Origin: Arthrobacter gandavensis
Lineage (GTDB): Bacteria > Actinomycetota > Actinomycetes > Actinomycetales > Micrococcaceae
Length of the DNA: 64,000 nucleotides
Assembly: GCF_015355785.1 (NCBI RefSeq)
Contig: NZ_JADKYW010000005.1
Location: forward strand, 837,468-901,467
Direction of reading: 5' to 3'
Shown here: piece by piece, positions 25,118 through 33,896 of the stretch
How positions within the stretch are numbered: the stretch's first letter is position 1
How the letters are laid out: every line of letters begins with the position of its first letter
Translations under genes and position numbers: made by a program
The notes under the pieces: model-generated
The model's database searches: none
Told to the model about the DNA's origin: nothing
The model's input: only the letters and a program-made list of their open reading frames with translations

Positions 25118-26074
25118 CTATTCGGCCGCGAGCCCTCCCAGGTACCGCGCCAGCTGACGCGGGGCGGACACCGGGGCTGCGGCGTCGACCACTGCGTTGT
25201 AATTGGTGTTGGTATTCACGTCATAGGTCAGCACCCGGCCGTCCGCCGCCTCGATGAACTCAATGCCGCAGACTTCAAGGTTCATTCGCCGGGCAAACTC
25301 CTCGTACCGGCTAATGACCGGGTGGTCGAACCCTTCCCGCAGGCTGAACAGCTGGGTATCGGGATCCGGCGCAATGGATGCTCCGGGGGGCATGATGGGC
25401 GTACCAGTGGCCGGATCGATGGCACAGGCATCCGCGGGGCAAAGCTGGAAGCCGCCGCGGGCGGTGTCCGCCTGGATGGCGTAGACGAACTTCCCGCCTA
25501 CCAGTTCCACCCTGCTAATGGACGGTTCAGCCGCCTGGATGAATTCCTGGACCAGGGTAATGCCGTCCTGGGGTTCCTCGAATTCTTCGGAGGCAGCGTA
25601 GTCGGCCAGCTCGCCGTGGGATTCGAACTTGCGCACTCCCAGGCCCTTGCCGCCCTGGTTGTGCTTCAGGATGAACGGCACCGGGAATTCCTTGGCAGCG
25701 GCCAGGATCTGGTTCCGGCCAACCGCAGCCACCGTGCGGGGCGTCTCGATGCCTGCCGCGCGCAGCGCGGTGAGCTGGTCCACCTTGCTCATTTCGAGTT
25801 CCAGCACCCGCCGGCCGTTGACCGTGCGCCGGCCATGCGCCTCCAGCCAGGCCAGCACTGCCCGGGCATAGTCCTTTGAGAGGTTGTGACCGCGGGTGTG
25901 GGATGAGGCACTGATACGGGACCAGAAGATTCCTTCCGGCGGCGCTGCATCCAGGTCCAGGACCCCGTCCGTCAGCAGCCATTCATGCACTTCGACCCCC
26001 TCGGCTTCGAAGGCCTTGGCGAAGGGAGGGAACCATTCGGGATTCTCGTGCAGGGCGTAGACGGGCAGTGCCAT
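25118..26074 (-). CDS. ATP-grasp ligase (RimK/glutathione synthetase-like)
   Basis: This 318-residue protein has an N-terminal pre-ATP-grasp region (ALHENPEWFPPFAKAFEAEG) and an ATP-grasp core: a Lys in PFILKHNQGGKGLGVRKF, LVQEFIQAAEPSISRVELVGG, and Mg-binding residues in CGIEFIEAADGR and YDVNTNTNYN. Such enzymes join a carboxylate to an amine through an acyl phosphate. It is the third gene of a likely operon after an M20 peptidase and an AbgT-type transporter (41-base gap), so a product ligated from an amino acid released by the peptidase is conceivable. The substrate is unknown. Confidence 0.83.
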   Translation of the reverse strand: MALPVYALHENPEWFPPFAKAFEAEGVEVHEWLLTDGVLDLDAAPPEGIFWSRISASSHTRGHNLSKDYARAVLAWLEAHGRRTVNGRRVLELEMSKVDQLTALRAAGIETPRTVAAVGRNQILAAAKEFPVPFILKHNQGGKGLGVRKFESHGELADYAASEEFEEPQDGITLVQEFIQAAEPSISRVELVGGKFVYAIQADTARGGFQLCPADACAIDPATGTPIMPPGASIAPDPDTQLFSLREGFDHPVISRYEEFARRMNLEVCGIEFIEAADGRVLTYDVNTNTNYNAVVDAAAPVSAPRQLARYLGGLAAE

Positions 26075-26115
26075 GGGGGAAGACCTTTCAACAGCGTTGG
26101 AGCGGAATGGGAAGC

Positions 26116-27684
26116 CTACTGGATGAAGATGCCGTTACCCGGACCGAGGGGCAGCTCAAAGATATAAAAGACCGTCAGCACGGCCACCCAGGCCAGCCAG
26201 AACACCACGGTGAACGGCAGCATCCGGGAGATGACCGTGCCCAGCCCGGCAGAAGGCTCATAGCGCCGCAGCATCGTCAGCAGCACAATCATGTACGGGT
26301 TCAGCGGCGTGAGCACCTGGGTGGCGGAGTCGCCCACCCGGAACGCAGCCTGCACGAAGGCCGGCTCATAGCCCAGGAGCGCAAACATTGGCACGAAGAC
26401 CGCGGCCATCAGGGTCCACATGGCCGAGCCGGAAATGATGAACAGGTTCAGCAGAGAAGCCAGGACTATGAAGGCGAGGATGGCCGGATAGCCGGTCAGC
26501 CCGATTGATTCCAGCCCGGACGCTCCAGCGACGGCGATCCAGTTGCCGATCCCGGACCAGTTGAAGAGCGCAATGAACTGGCCCAGCACGAAAGCCAGGA
26601 CCAGGAACCCGCTCATCTCCTTGATGGACTGGCCCATCACGCGGGGAATGTCCCGGGCGTGGGGCATGCTCCCGGTGATTCGGCCGTACACCATGCCCGG
26701 GATCACGAACATGACAAAGACAATGAAGACGATCGAAGAGAGCAGCGGGGACGCGGGCAGGAACCCGCCGTCCTCGTTGCGCCACGGCGAGTCCGGCACC
26801 AGCGCCGCAGCGGCAATAATCCCGGCAACCAGCGCCCCGATCACCAGGGACCAGCGCAGGCCCCGCCGTTCCACCTTTGTCAGGTTCGGGTCCAGCACTT
26901 CCCCGGCCGCGGTTCCCTCTTCATCGGCATCCCGGCTGCGGGGCACTGACTGCTTGACCAGCCGCGGTTCCAGGACCTTGTCAATCAGGAAGCCGGCGGC
27001 GAGGATCAGCACCGCAGAGGACGCCACGTTGAAGAAGTAGTTGGAGACCGGGTTGACCGGCGAACCGGGGTTGGGCAGTGAACCGGTCACCGCCGTCGTA
27101 ATTCCGGCGAACAGGGCATCCAGCGAGGTGACGAGCATGGACGTGGAGTAGCCAGCTCCGGCCGCCGCGAAACCGCCCAGCAGCCCGGCCACCGGGTGCC
27201 TCCCCGCAGCCTTGAAGACCAGCGCGGCCAGCGGCGGAATCACCACGAATGCCGCGTCCGCCATGATGGACCCGGCCACGCCAACCAGCCCGACGGCGTA
27301 GGGCAGGGCCCAGCGCGGGGCGGCGCCGAAGGCGCGGCGGATCATGGCGGCCAGCAGCCCGGACTTTTCCGCTACGCCCACGGCGAGCAGGATCGGCAGC
27401 ACCGTGGCCAGCGGCGGGAAACCAAGGTAGTTCTCCCCCAGCGTGGTGGTGAGCCAGGTCATTCCCTCCGCGGTGAACAGTCCGCGGATACGGGTGGCCT
27501 CATCACTACCGGGAACGGTGACGCTGACATTTCCCCAGGCCATGGCTGTGGAGGCTACAGCCACTATGCCGAAGAGCAGCAGGAAAAGGATGAACGGGTC
27601 CGGCAGCTTGTTTCCCGCCCGTTCCACACCGGCCAGCAGCCGGTCGGTTCGGGAGGAACGGACAGCGGAGGGTGCTGCGGTCAT
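26116..27684 (-). CDS. AbgT-family transporter
   Basis: This 522-residue membrane protein matches the p-aminobenzoyl-glutamate transporter family: a start RAGNKLPDPFILFLLLFG, ADAAFVVIPPLAALVF, GFAAAGAGYSTSMLVTSLD, and the signature LTPLNPYMIVLLTMLRRYEP near the end, with about 10-12 membrane helices. AbgT members import aminobenzoyl-glutamate or export sulfonamides. Its gene sits between an AbgB-like M20 hydrolase and an ATP-grasp ligase, which favours uptake of a conjugated glutamate or peptide-like compound. Length is normal. Confidence 0.92.
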   Translation of the reverse strand: MTAAPSAVRSSRTDRLLAGVERAGNKLPDPFILFLLLFGIVAVASTAMAWGNVSVTVPGSDEATRIRGLFTAEGMTWLTTTLGENYLGFPPLATVLPILLAVGVAEKSGLLAAMIRRAFGAAPRWALPYAVGLVGVAGSIMADAAFVVIPPLAALVFKAAGRHPVAGLLGGFAAAGAGYSTSMLVTSLDALFAGITTAVTGSLPNPGSPVNPVSNYFFNVASSAVLILAAGFLIDKVLEPRLVKQSVPRSRDADEEGTAAGEVLDPNLTKVERRGLRWSLVIGALVAGIIAAAALVPDSPWRNEDGGFLPASPLLSSIVFIVFVMFVIPGMVYGRITGSMPHARDIPRVMGQSIKEMSGFLVLAFVLGQFIALFNWSGIGNWIAVAGASGLESIGLTGYPAILAFIVLASLLNLFIISGSAMWTLMAAVFVPMFALLGYEPAFVQAAFRVGDSATQVLTPLNPYMIVLLTMLRRYEPSAGLGTVISRMLPFTVVFWLAWVAVLTVFYIFELPLGPGNGIFIQ

Positions 27685-27767
27685 GGAGCGTCCTTTAGGT
27701 AGTGCGGTTCCTTGAGGCGGGGTTCCCCGTCCGGCGGCCGGTGGGCACCGGGCCGGTCAGGGCGCGG

Positions 27768-29093
27768 TCAGTCGAAGTAACCGGCGACGTCCACGGGACC
27801 GCCGGCGTCGGTGAATTCCTGTGCGGCTGCCCGCTGCAGCTCCGGATCGCAGAAGTAGTCCAGGGCCGTCAGCGCCAGGCCGGCGGCGCCGTCTGCCGCT
27901 CCCTTGGCTGCCGCGGGGGATCCGGCCGCCGAAGCGAATTCGCGGGTGTGCAGGGCAACGTCCGGAGCGGAGATGGCGATCAGCGGATGGATCCCGGGCA
28001 CCCGGTAGCTCACGTTGCCGAAGTCCGTTGATGCCGCCAGCGTCTCCGAAACCACTCCGGCCGGCAGCGGGTTGCGCCCGAGGCGGCGCTGGGCGGAGAG
28101 CCAGCGGCCGGTTAGGGCGCGGCTGGAGCGCACGGGGAGCGACGGCGGTTCCCCGTCCCACTCAATCTCCACCCCGGTGCCGGTCATGAGCGCTGCTCCG
28201 CGGACAATGTCCTCGATGCGGCCGCTGAGTTCCCGCAGCGTCTCGGGGTACTTGGACCGGGCGTAGAACTTCATTTCGGCGAATTCCGGGATGATGCTCG
28301 GCCGCTCGCCGCCTTCGGTGATGATGGCGTGGATCCGGTCCGACGGCGGCATCTGCTGCCGCAGCAGGCCCACCCCCTGGTAGGCGAGGGTGGCGGCGTC
28401 GAGCGCGTTGCGTCCCATGAAGGGCTGGGCGGATGCGTGGGCGGCCACGCCGGTGAACTTCACCGTGAGCACCCGCCGGCCCAGCCAGACCTGGTCCACG
28501 ACGTCGGCCCCCAGCGGGTGGACCATCATCGCAGCGTCCACGCCGTCCACGGCACCGTGCTGGATCATCGCTTCCTTACCGGAATAGCCTTCCTCTGCCG
28601 GAGTTCCGAGAAAGACCACCGTGCCTGGAAATGCGTCCGGATCATCCCGGAGGGTCTCCGCCAGGGCCAGGAACGCGCCGGCACCGGCGGCGGCGATGAC
28701 GTTATGGCCGCAGGCATGGCCGATCCCCGGAAGCGCATCATATTCACCCATGACGGCAAGCACCGGGGATCCGGAACCGGCCCGCGCCCGGACTGCGGTG
28801 TCCAGGCCGTGGACCCCCACTTCGGCGGCGATCCCGTGGCGTTCCAGCAGGTCCGCCACGCGGCGGGCGCTGCGGTGTTCCTGGTAGGCGGTTTCCGGGT
28901 CCTGGTGCAGCTGCGCAGCCAGGTCCGCCAGTTCCGGGGCGAGCGCATCCACCCGGGCCAGGACTGCGTCGGCGAGCGCTCCCGGAGCTCCGGAGAACGG
29001 AGATTCCTCGTGCTGGATGTGCCGGGCACGGAACTGCGTTTCCTTGTCCAGGTAGTCCAGGTAGTCAGTGCTTGGCCGCGTTGGATCAGTCAT
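27768..29093 (-). CDS. M20-family amidohydrolase, AbgB-like
   Basis: This 441-residue metallo-amidohydrolase has the metal-binding motifs of the M20 family: AVMGEYDALPGIGHACGHNVI, FLGTPAEEGYSGKEAMIQHG, a His in MMVHPLGADV, the dimerisation-domain GVAAHASAQPFMGRNALDA, and a C-terminal VPGIHPLIAI. It resembles p-aminobenzoyl-glutamate hydrolase subunit B and related N-acyl amino acid hydrolases. It is first in the set with the AbgT transporter (83 bases) and ATP-grasp ligase. Only a B-type subunit is present; no A-type subunit is adjacent, unlike Escherichia coli abgAB. Confidence 0.9.
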   Translation of the reverse strand: MTDPTRPSTDYLDYLDKETQFRARHIQHEESPFSGAPGALADAVLARVDALAPELADLAAQLHQDPETAYQEHRSARRVADLLERHGIAAEVGVHGLDTAVRARAGSGSPVLAVMGEYDALPGIGHACGHNVIAAAGAGAFLALAETLRDDPDAFPGTVVFLGTPAEEGYSGKEAMIQHGAVDGVDAAMMVHPLGADVVDQVWLGRRVLTVKFTGVAAHASAQPFMGRNALDAATLAYQGVGLLRQQMPPSDRIHAIITEGGERPSIIPEFAEMKFYARSKYPETLRELSGRIEDIVRGAALMTGTGVEIEWDGEPPSLPVRSSRALTGRWLSAQRRLGRNPLPAGVVSETLAASTDFGNVSYRVPGIHPLIAISAPDVALHTREFASAAGSPAAAKGAADGAAGLALTALDYFCDPELQRAAAQEFTDAGGPVDVAGYFD

Positions 29094-29224
29094 GGGGGCA
29101 ACCCTACGGCTGATCCAATGCGGACGATCGTCTTTGCAGCAAGGGAGCGGTACGGGGGTTCCGTTACCGCCGCGTCCGCTCTATTATTCGGTCCGGCGAT
29201 TCGGTTCCGCGCCGGTAAACAGCC

Positions 29225-29977
29225 TTACCGCCCGCGTCCGCCGATCCGGGCCACGAGGCCCTGCGGTCCCCGGCTTCCCACCGCTGCGAGCAGCTTGTAC
29301 CGCTTGGACGGGATGGAAACTCCCTTGCCCGCGAAGGCATCGGCGAGGCCTTCGCGGACCACGCGGTCCGCATCCAGCCACATCCATTTGGGGTAGAGCG
29401 TTTTATCCATCTGCATCCGCTGGTGGAACTCGGTGTGCACGAATCCCGGGCAGACGGCGGTTACGGAGATGCCGCGGCCGGCGTAGTGGATGTTGGCCCA
29501 GCGGCTGAAGTTGATGACCCAGGACTTCGCCGCGCTGTAGGTTCCGCGCGGAATGAACCCTGCGACGGAGGCAACGTTGATGATCCGGCCTCCGCCGCGT
29601 TCCAGCATCGAGTTGATCGCTGCATGGCTGAGCAGCAGCGGGGCCTGGACCAGCACGGCCAGGTGGTCGGCCTCCGCCTGCGCCGGGTTGGCATGGAAAT
29701 CGTTCTTCAGCCCGTAGCCGGCATTATTGACGAGGACGGCGACGTCCGGCCGTCCCACCCGTGCGGCAACCTTCTCCACGCCGTCCTTCGTCGACAGATC
29801 TGCGGGCAGCACCGTTGCCTCAACGTGGTAGCGGGAGGAGAGCTCTTCGGCCTTGGCCTTGAGGCGCTCCTCGTCCCGTGCGGTCAAAACTACGTTGTAG
29901 CCGCGTTCCGCCAGGGCGCGGGCGAACTCTGCCCCCAACCCTGCGGTGGCTCCTGTGATTACTGCCGTTTCAGTCAT
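29225..29977 (-). CDS. SDR-family oxidoreductase
   Basis: This 250-residue protein is a typical short-chain dehydrogenase: ITGATAGLGAEFARALAERG, VNNAGYGL, catalytic Ser in NVASVAGFIPRG and YSAAK. The C-terminal part after residue 215 (SIPSKRYKLLAAVGSRGPQGL) resembles the tail of DltE/YqjQ-type members. It lies divergent from the phosphoribosyltransferase gene. Substrate unknown. Confidence 0.9.
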   Translation of the reverse strand: MTETAVITGATAGLGAEFARALAERGYNVVLTARDEERLKAKAEELSSRYHVEATVLPADLSTKDGVEKVAARVGRPDVAVLVNNAGYGLKNDFHANPAQAEADHLAVLVQAPLLLSHAAINSMLERGGGRIINVASVAGFIPRGTYSAAKSWVINFSRWANIHYAGRGISVTAVCPGFVHTEFHQRMQMDKTLYPKWMWLDADRVVREGLADAFAGKGVSIPSKRYKLLAAVGSRGPQGLVARIGGRGR

Positions 29978-30098
29978 TGGGACAGCCTGCTATGTCCGCA
30001 GGGGGTTTGGCAACGCACGCTTTGCGCTGGGCGTTGCTTCCCGCGCCGGGACACACTTACCGTGGGAGGACCAGGCCCCGATCCCTGCCAGGAGTGCC

Positions 30099-30776
30099 AT
30101 GGCCGTCCCGGCCACCCACCCGTTCCCCTATGCAGACCGCGCCGATGCCGGCCGGGTGCTCGCAGGCGCGCTGGAGGAGTACCGCGGACGTCCCGGACTG
30201 CTGGTGCTGGGCCTGCCCCGCGGCGGCGTTCCGGTGGCCGCGGAAGTAGCCGGCGCCCTGGGCGGAGACCTGGATGTGGTGCTGGTGCGCAAGATCGGCC
30301 ATCCGCGCCAGCCGGAGCTCGCCGCCGGGGCGGTGGCTGAAGCGGGCGGGACGTCGGCGGAAACCTGGAATGAAACGATCGTGGACGCTTGGCTGTCCTT
30401 CGCGGGGGCCCGCGGGCAGGCTGAGCTGGACACGGTGCTGGCCGCTGAGCGCAAGGAGCTTCAACGCCGCGCCGAACGGTTCCGCGGTGGCCGGAGCGTG
30501 CAGGACATCCGCGGGCGAACGGTGATTGTGGTCGATGACGGCATTGCCACCGGCGCCACCATGCGCGCTGCCCTGGAAGCGGTTCGCAGCCTGGATCCCG
30601 GCTGGCTGGTGGCTGCGGCCCCGATGTCCTGCGACCGTGCGGATGCGCTCACGGCCGTGGCTGACGACGTCGTCCTGCCGTGGCCGGACAGTGGGCTGCC
30701 GGCCGTTGGAGCCGCTTACCTCCGCTTTGGCCAGACCAGCGAGGATGAGGTGCGGGCCCTGCTGGGCATCGCCTGA
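30099..30776 (+). CDS. Phosphoribosyltransferase-domain protein
   Basis: This 225-residue protein has the type I phosphoribosyltransferase PRPP motif VIVVDDGIATGATM and an N-terminal segment LLVLGLPRGGVPVAAEVAGAL typical of the stand-alone group. KIGHPRQPELAAGAVAEAGG is also characteristic. The flexible hood region between residues 75 and 130 may define a non-nucleotide substrate. The ATG at 30099 follows GGAG closely and was chosen over an open frame reaching into the divergent SDR gene. Exact reaction unknown. Confidence 0.85.
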   Translation: MAVPATHPFPYADRADAGRVLAGALEEYRGRPGLLVLGLPRGGVPVAAEVAGALGGDLDVVLVRKIGHPRQPELAAGAVAEAGGTSAETWNETIVDAWLSFAGARGQAELDTVLAAERKELQRRAERFRGGRSVQDIRGRTVIVVDDGIATGATMRAALEAVRSLDPGWLVAAAPMSCDRADALTAVADDVVLPWPDSGLPAVGAAYLRFGQTSEDEVRALLGIA

Positions 30777-30890
30777 CCATTCGCCTGCCTCCGGGCCGGA
30801 ACCGCCCCGGCATGCTGGCCTGTAGAGGGCGCCGGGAGGATAATCGGAAGGGTTTGGGGACACCATTTTCAAGAGCTCGGGAGGCTCGAC

Positions 30891-31487
30891 ATGTCCATGA
30901 CCCATGGTGCTTTCTTCGGCTGGGAAGGACTCAGCCTGGATACCAGCGAACTTTCTTCCCGGACCATCTCTGCCGTGCGGACTGGTTTCGGCATTGTCGG
31001 CGCGGTGTCCCTGGTCCTTGGCCTGCTGGTCCTCTTCTGGCCGGAAGCCACGCTGTCTGTGATCGCCTTCTTCTTTGGCCTGTACTTCCTCATCTCCGGC
31101 GCGCTGCGGGTGGTCAGCGGAATCGCTGCACCCCTGACACCGGGGCTCCGGGTGCTCAGCATCATCGTGGGGCTGCTGCTCTTCATCGTCGGGATCGTCG
31201 CGATCCGCAACCCGCTTTCATCACTGGCCGTCCTTGGCATGCTGGTGGGTATCGCCTGGATCATCGAAGGCATCATGGCCCTGGCGGAAACAGAATCGGG
31301 CGGGTCCCGCTGGTACGCGATTGTCTTTGGCATCCTCAGCATCGTGGCCGGAGTCGTTGTGCTGTTCCTGCCGGTTGAGTCCCTGGCGGCCCTGGTGATC
31401 TTTGGCGGGATCTTCCTGGTGGTCCTGGGCGTAGTGCAGCTGGTCCGGGCGATCACATTCGGACGCGGCGGTGTCCGGACCGCCTAA
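30891..31487 (+). CDS. HdeD/DUF308-type membrane protein
   Basis: This 198-residue protein has six predicted membrane segments in three hairpin-like pairs (GIVGAVSLVLGLLVLFWPE, LSVIAFFFGLYFLISGALRV, LSIIVGLLLFIVGIVAIRNP, LGMLVGIAWIIEGIMALAE, VFGILSIVAGVVVLFLPVE, LVIFGGIFLVVLGVVQLVRA). The repeated 'hxGhhhhxxGhhhhxxP' pattern is the DUF308 repeat of the acid-resistance protein HdeD. Function in actinobacteria is unknown. A GGAGG precedes the start. Confidence 0.87.
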   Translation: MSMTHGAFFGWEGLSLDTSELSSRTISAVRTGFGIVGAVSLVLGLLVLFWPEATLSVIAFFFGLYFLISGALRVVSGIAAPLTPGLRVLSIIVGLLLFIVGIVAIRNPLSSLAVLGMLVGIAWIIEGIMALAETESGGSRWYAIVFGILSIVAGVVVLFLPVESLAALVIFGGIFLVVLGVVQLVRAITFGRGGVRTA

Positions 31488-31549
31488 CCGGCATTTCCAG
31501 CTCCAGCCTGCCGCTTTCAGGCAGCACCCAGTGGCTTCCCAGCAGCTGT

Positions 31550-31587
31550 TAACACGGCCCTAACCTTGGTGCGCTGTCAGCTGTAAC
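31550..31587. promoter_or_regulatory. TAAC repeats upstream of amt, possible nitrogen-regulator site
   Basis: TAAC occurs at 31550-31553, 31561-31564 and 31584-31587. The first two are 11 bp apart, one helical turn, as in GlnR-type sites. The motif is short and the assignment is weak. Confidence 0.25.
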
Positions 31588-31710
31588 ACACCGGCTCCTA
31601 CGCTAAGGACAGCGGTGCGGCCCCGGCCGCATCCCAGTCTCGGCCTCCTTAACGTACAGATCCCGCACCGGCCGCCACGGGCCGGTACGCACCCGGATTG
31701 GAGCCGCCCC

Positions 31711-32997
31711 ATGGACTCTGGAAACACCGCCTGGCTGCTTGCCAGCGCCGCACTGGTCTGCATGATGATCCCCGGCATCGCCTTCTTCTACGGCGGCATG
31801 GTTGGGTCCCGCAGGATCCTCAACATGATGATGATGTGTTTCGGCAGCGCCAGCCTCGTTGCCGTGCTGTGGGTGTTGTACGGCTATTCAGCAGCCTTCG
31901 GCAACTCGCTGACCCCGCTCGGCCTCCTCGGCAACCCTCTGGAGTTTTTTGGCCTTGAGAGCCTGCTGGCCGAAGATCCTGCCGCCGCGCTTCCGGCCGC
32001 CTTGTTCGCCGCGTTCCAGTTGATGTTTGCCTGTGTAACGACGGCGCTGGTTGCCGGAGCGGCCGCGGGCCGGATGAAGTTCGGGGCCTGGATGGTCTTC
32101 GCCGGGCTGTGGGCCTCTCTGGTCTATTTCCCGGTGGCGCACTGGGTGTTTGCGTTCAGCAGCGAGGACGGCAGCGTTACCGGCGGGTGGATTGCCAACA
32201 GCCTGGGAGCGATCGACTTTGCCGGCGGAACGGCAGTCCACATGAATGCCGGTGTCGCGGCGCTGGCGCTGGCCCTGGTCCTGGGCCGCAGCCGCGGCTG
32301 GCCGCACGCCATCACCCAGCCGCACAACCGGCCGCTGGTGATCCTGGGCGCGAGCCTGCTCTGGGTGGGATGGTACGGATTCAATGCCGGCTCCGCGCTG
32401 AGCGCCGGGCACACCGCCGCAGTGGTGTTCCTGAACACCGCGGTAGCCGCCGCGGCAGGGCTGCTGGGCTGGGCGCTGATGGAACGGCTGCGGCTGGGCC
32501 GTTCCTCCACCCTGGGCGCAGCGTCTGGGCTGATTTCCGGGCTGGTCGCCATAACCCCGGCCTGCGGAGCTGTCAGCCCGCTGGGAGCCGTGGCGATCGG
32601 TGCAATCGCCGGCCTGGTCTGCTCACTGGCAATCGAGCTGAAGTTTCGGCTCGGCTATGACGATTCGCTCGACGTCGTAGGCGTGCACCTCGTGGGCGGC
32701 GTGATCGGAACCCTGCTGATCGGGTTCTTCGCCACCACCGCTGCACCGAACGGTGTCAGCGGTGTGTTCTACCGCGGCGGCTGGTCCCTGCTGGGCATCC
32801 AGTCGGTCGCCACGGTTGCGGTCCTGGCTTACTCCTTTGTGCTCACCTGGGCGATCGCGAAGGTCCTGGACCTGGCGATGGGGCTGCGGGTCCCGGAAGA
32901 GCACGAGGTCCGCGGCATCGACATGGCCGCCCACTCGGAGTCGGCGTACCTGAATGAGGACGAACCTGCGGAACTCGGCGCTCCTATCAGGCATTAG
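31711..32997 (+). CDS. amt: Ammonium transporter
   Basis: This 428-residue, 11-helix protein is a member of the Amt/MEP/Rh family, moving ammonium across the membrane. Characteristic segments are [17 protein letters not shown], the [20 protein letters not shown] region with the first pore His, [24 protein letters not shown], and [18 protein letters not shown] with the second His. ATG at 31711 has GGAG seven bases upstream; a longer frame from 31615 would add a Pro/Arg-rich stretch unlike an Amt start. No P-II (glnK/glnB) gene follows, which is unusual since many amt genes are paired with one. Confidence 0.95.
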   Translation: MDSGNTAWLLASAALVCMMIPGIAFFYGGMVGSRRILNMMMMCFGSASLVAVLWVLYGYSAAFGNSLTPLGLLGNPLEFFGLESLLAEDPAAALPAALFAAFQLMFACVTTALVAGAAAGRMKFGAWMVFAGLWASLVYFPVAHWVFAFSSEDGSVTGGWIANSLGAIDFAGGTAVHMNAGVAALALALVLGRSRGWPHAITQPHNRPLVILGASLLWVGWYGFNAGSALSAGHTAAVVFLNTAVAAAAGLLGWALMERLRLGRSSTLGAASGLISGLVAITPACGAVSPLGAVAIGAIAGLVCSLAIELKFRLGYDDSLDVVGVHLVGGVIGTLLIGFFATTAAPNGVSGVFYRGGWSLLGIQSVATVAVLAYSFVLTWAIAKVLDLAMGLRVPEEHEVRGIDMAAHSESAYLNEDEPAELGAPIRH

Positions 32998-33005
32998 AAG
33001 ATACT

Positions 33006-33048
33006 CCGGCCCGGCGGGTTCCGCGCACCCGTGACTCCACCGGGCCGG
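33006..33048. terminator. Possible hairpin after amt
   Basis: CCGGCCCGG (33006-33014) pairs with CCGGGCCGG (33040-33048) across a 25-base loop, just after the amt stop at 32997. No T-run follows. Confidence 0.35.
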
Positions 33049-33137
33049 GGTCCTGCCTCGCCAGGACACGTGTTGAAGTTGGCCGCGGAAAGCGCGAAGC
33101 TGGGAGCCAGGTATCCGTCCAGGAAGGACTTCCCCGC

Positions 33138-33896
33138 ATGGCCACGATCGACCTCAACGCCGACGTCGGTGAGTCCTTTGGCCGGTGGTCCCTTGGCGAT
33201 GACGCCGCCATGATCAGCGCTGTCTCAAGCGCCAACGTGGCCTGTGGCTTCCATGCCGGGGACGCCAGTACCATGTACGCGGCCTGCCTCGCTGCCGCAC
33301 AGGCCGGCACCGCCGTCGGCGCACACCCCGGGTACCGGGACCTGTCCGGTTTTGGCCGGCGCGCTCTGGATGTGGATGCGGCCGAACTGACCGGGGAAGT
33401 GATCTACCAGATCGGCGCCCTGCAGTCCCTTGCCCGGGCAGCCGGAACCGAGGTCCGGTACGTCAAGCCGCACGGCGCCCTGTACAACCGCATAGCGGTG
33501 GACCCGGTGCAGGCCGGGGCGGTGATTGATGCGCTCTGCGCCGTGGACCCGAACCTGCCGCTGGTGGTGCTGCCTGGGTCCGTCGTCGAGCAGCTGGCGG
33601 CACAGTCCGGGCTCCGGACCATCGCCGAAGCGTTCGCGGACCGTGCCTACAACCCGGATGGAAGCCTGGTTTCGCGGACCCTGCCCGGCGCCGTACTGAC
33701 GGACCTTTCGGAGATCACGGACCACGCGCTGCGCCTCGCCCTGGACGGCAAGATCCAGACCGCGGACGGCACCGTCATCGACGTTGCCGCGGACAGTATC
33801 TGCGTTCATGGGGATACCCCCGGAGCAGTTGCCATGGGACAGTCCGTGCGCAGTGCTCTTGAGGCCGGCGGCGTAAGAATTGCCAGCTTCGCCTAG
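33138..33896 (+). CDS. pxpA: 5-oxoprolinase subunit A (LamB/YcsF family)
   Basis: This 252-residue protein belongs to the PxpA family: [20 protein letters not shown] at the start, [44 protein letters not shown]. With PxpB and PxpC it hydrolyses 5-oxoproline (pyroglutamate) to glutamate at the cost of ATP. The stop overlaps the start of the fused pxpBC gene by 17 bases, so the two are coupled. Length is normal. Confidence 0.93.
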   Translation: MATIDLNADVGESFGRWSLGDDAAMISAVSSANVACGFHAGDASTMYAACLAAAQAGTAVGAHPGYRDLSGFGRRALDVDAAELTGEVIYQIGALQSLARAAGTEVRYVKPHGALYNRIAVDPVQAGAVIDALCAVDPNLPLVVLPGSVVEQLAAQSGLRTIAEAFADRAYNPDGSLVSRTLPGAVLTDLSEITDHALRLALDGKIQTADGTVIDVAADSICVHGDTPGAVAMGQSVRSALEAGGVRIASFA

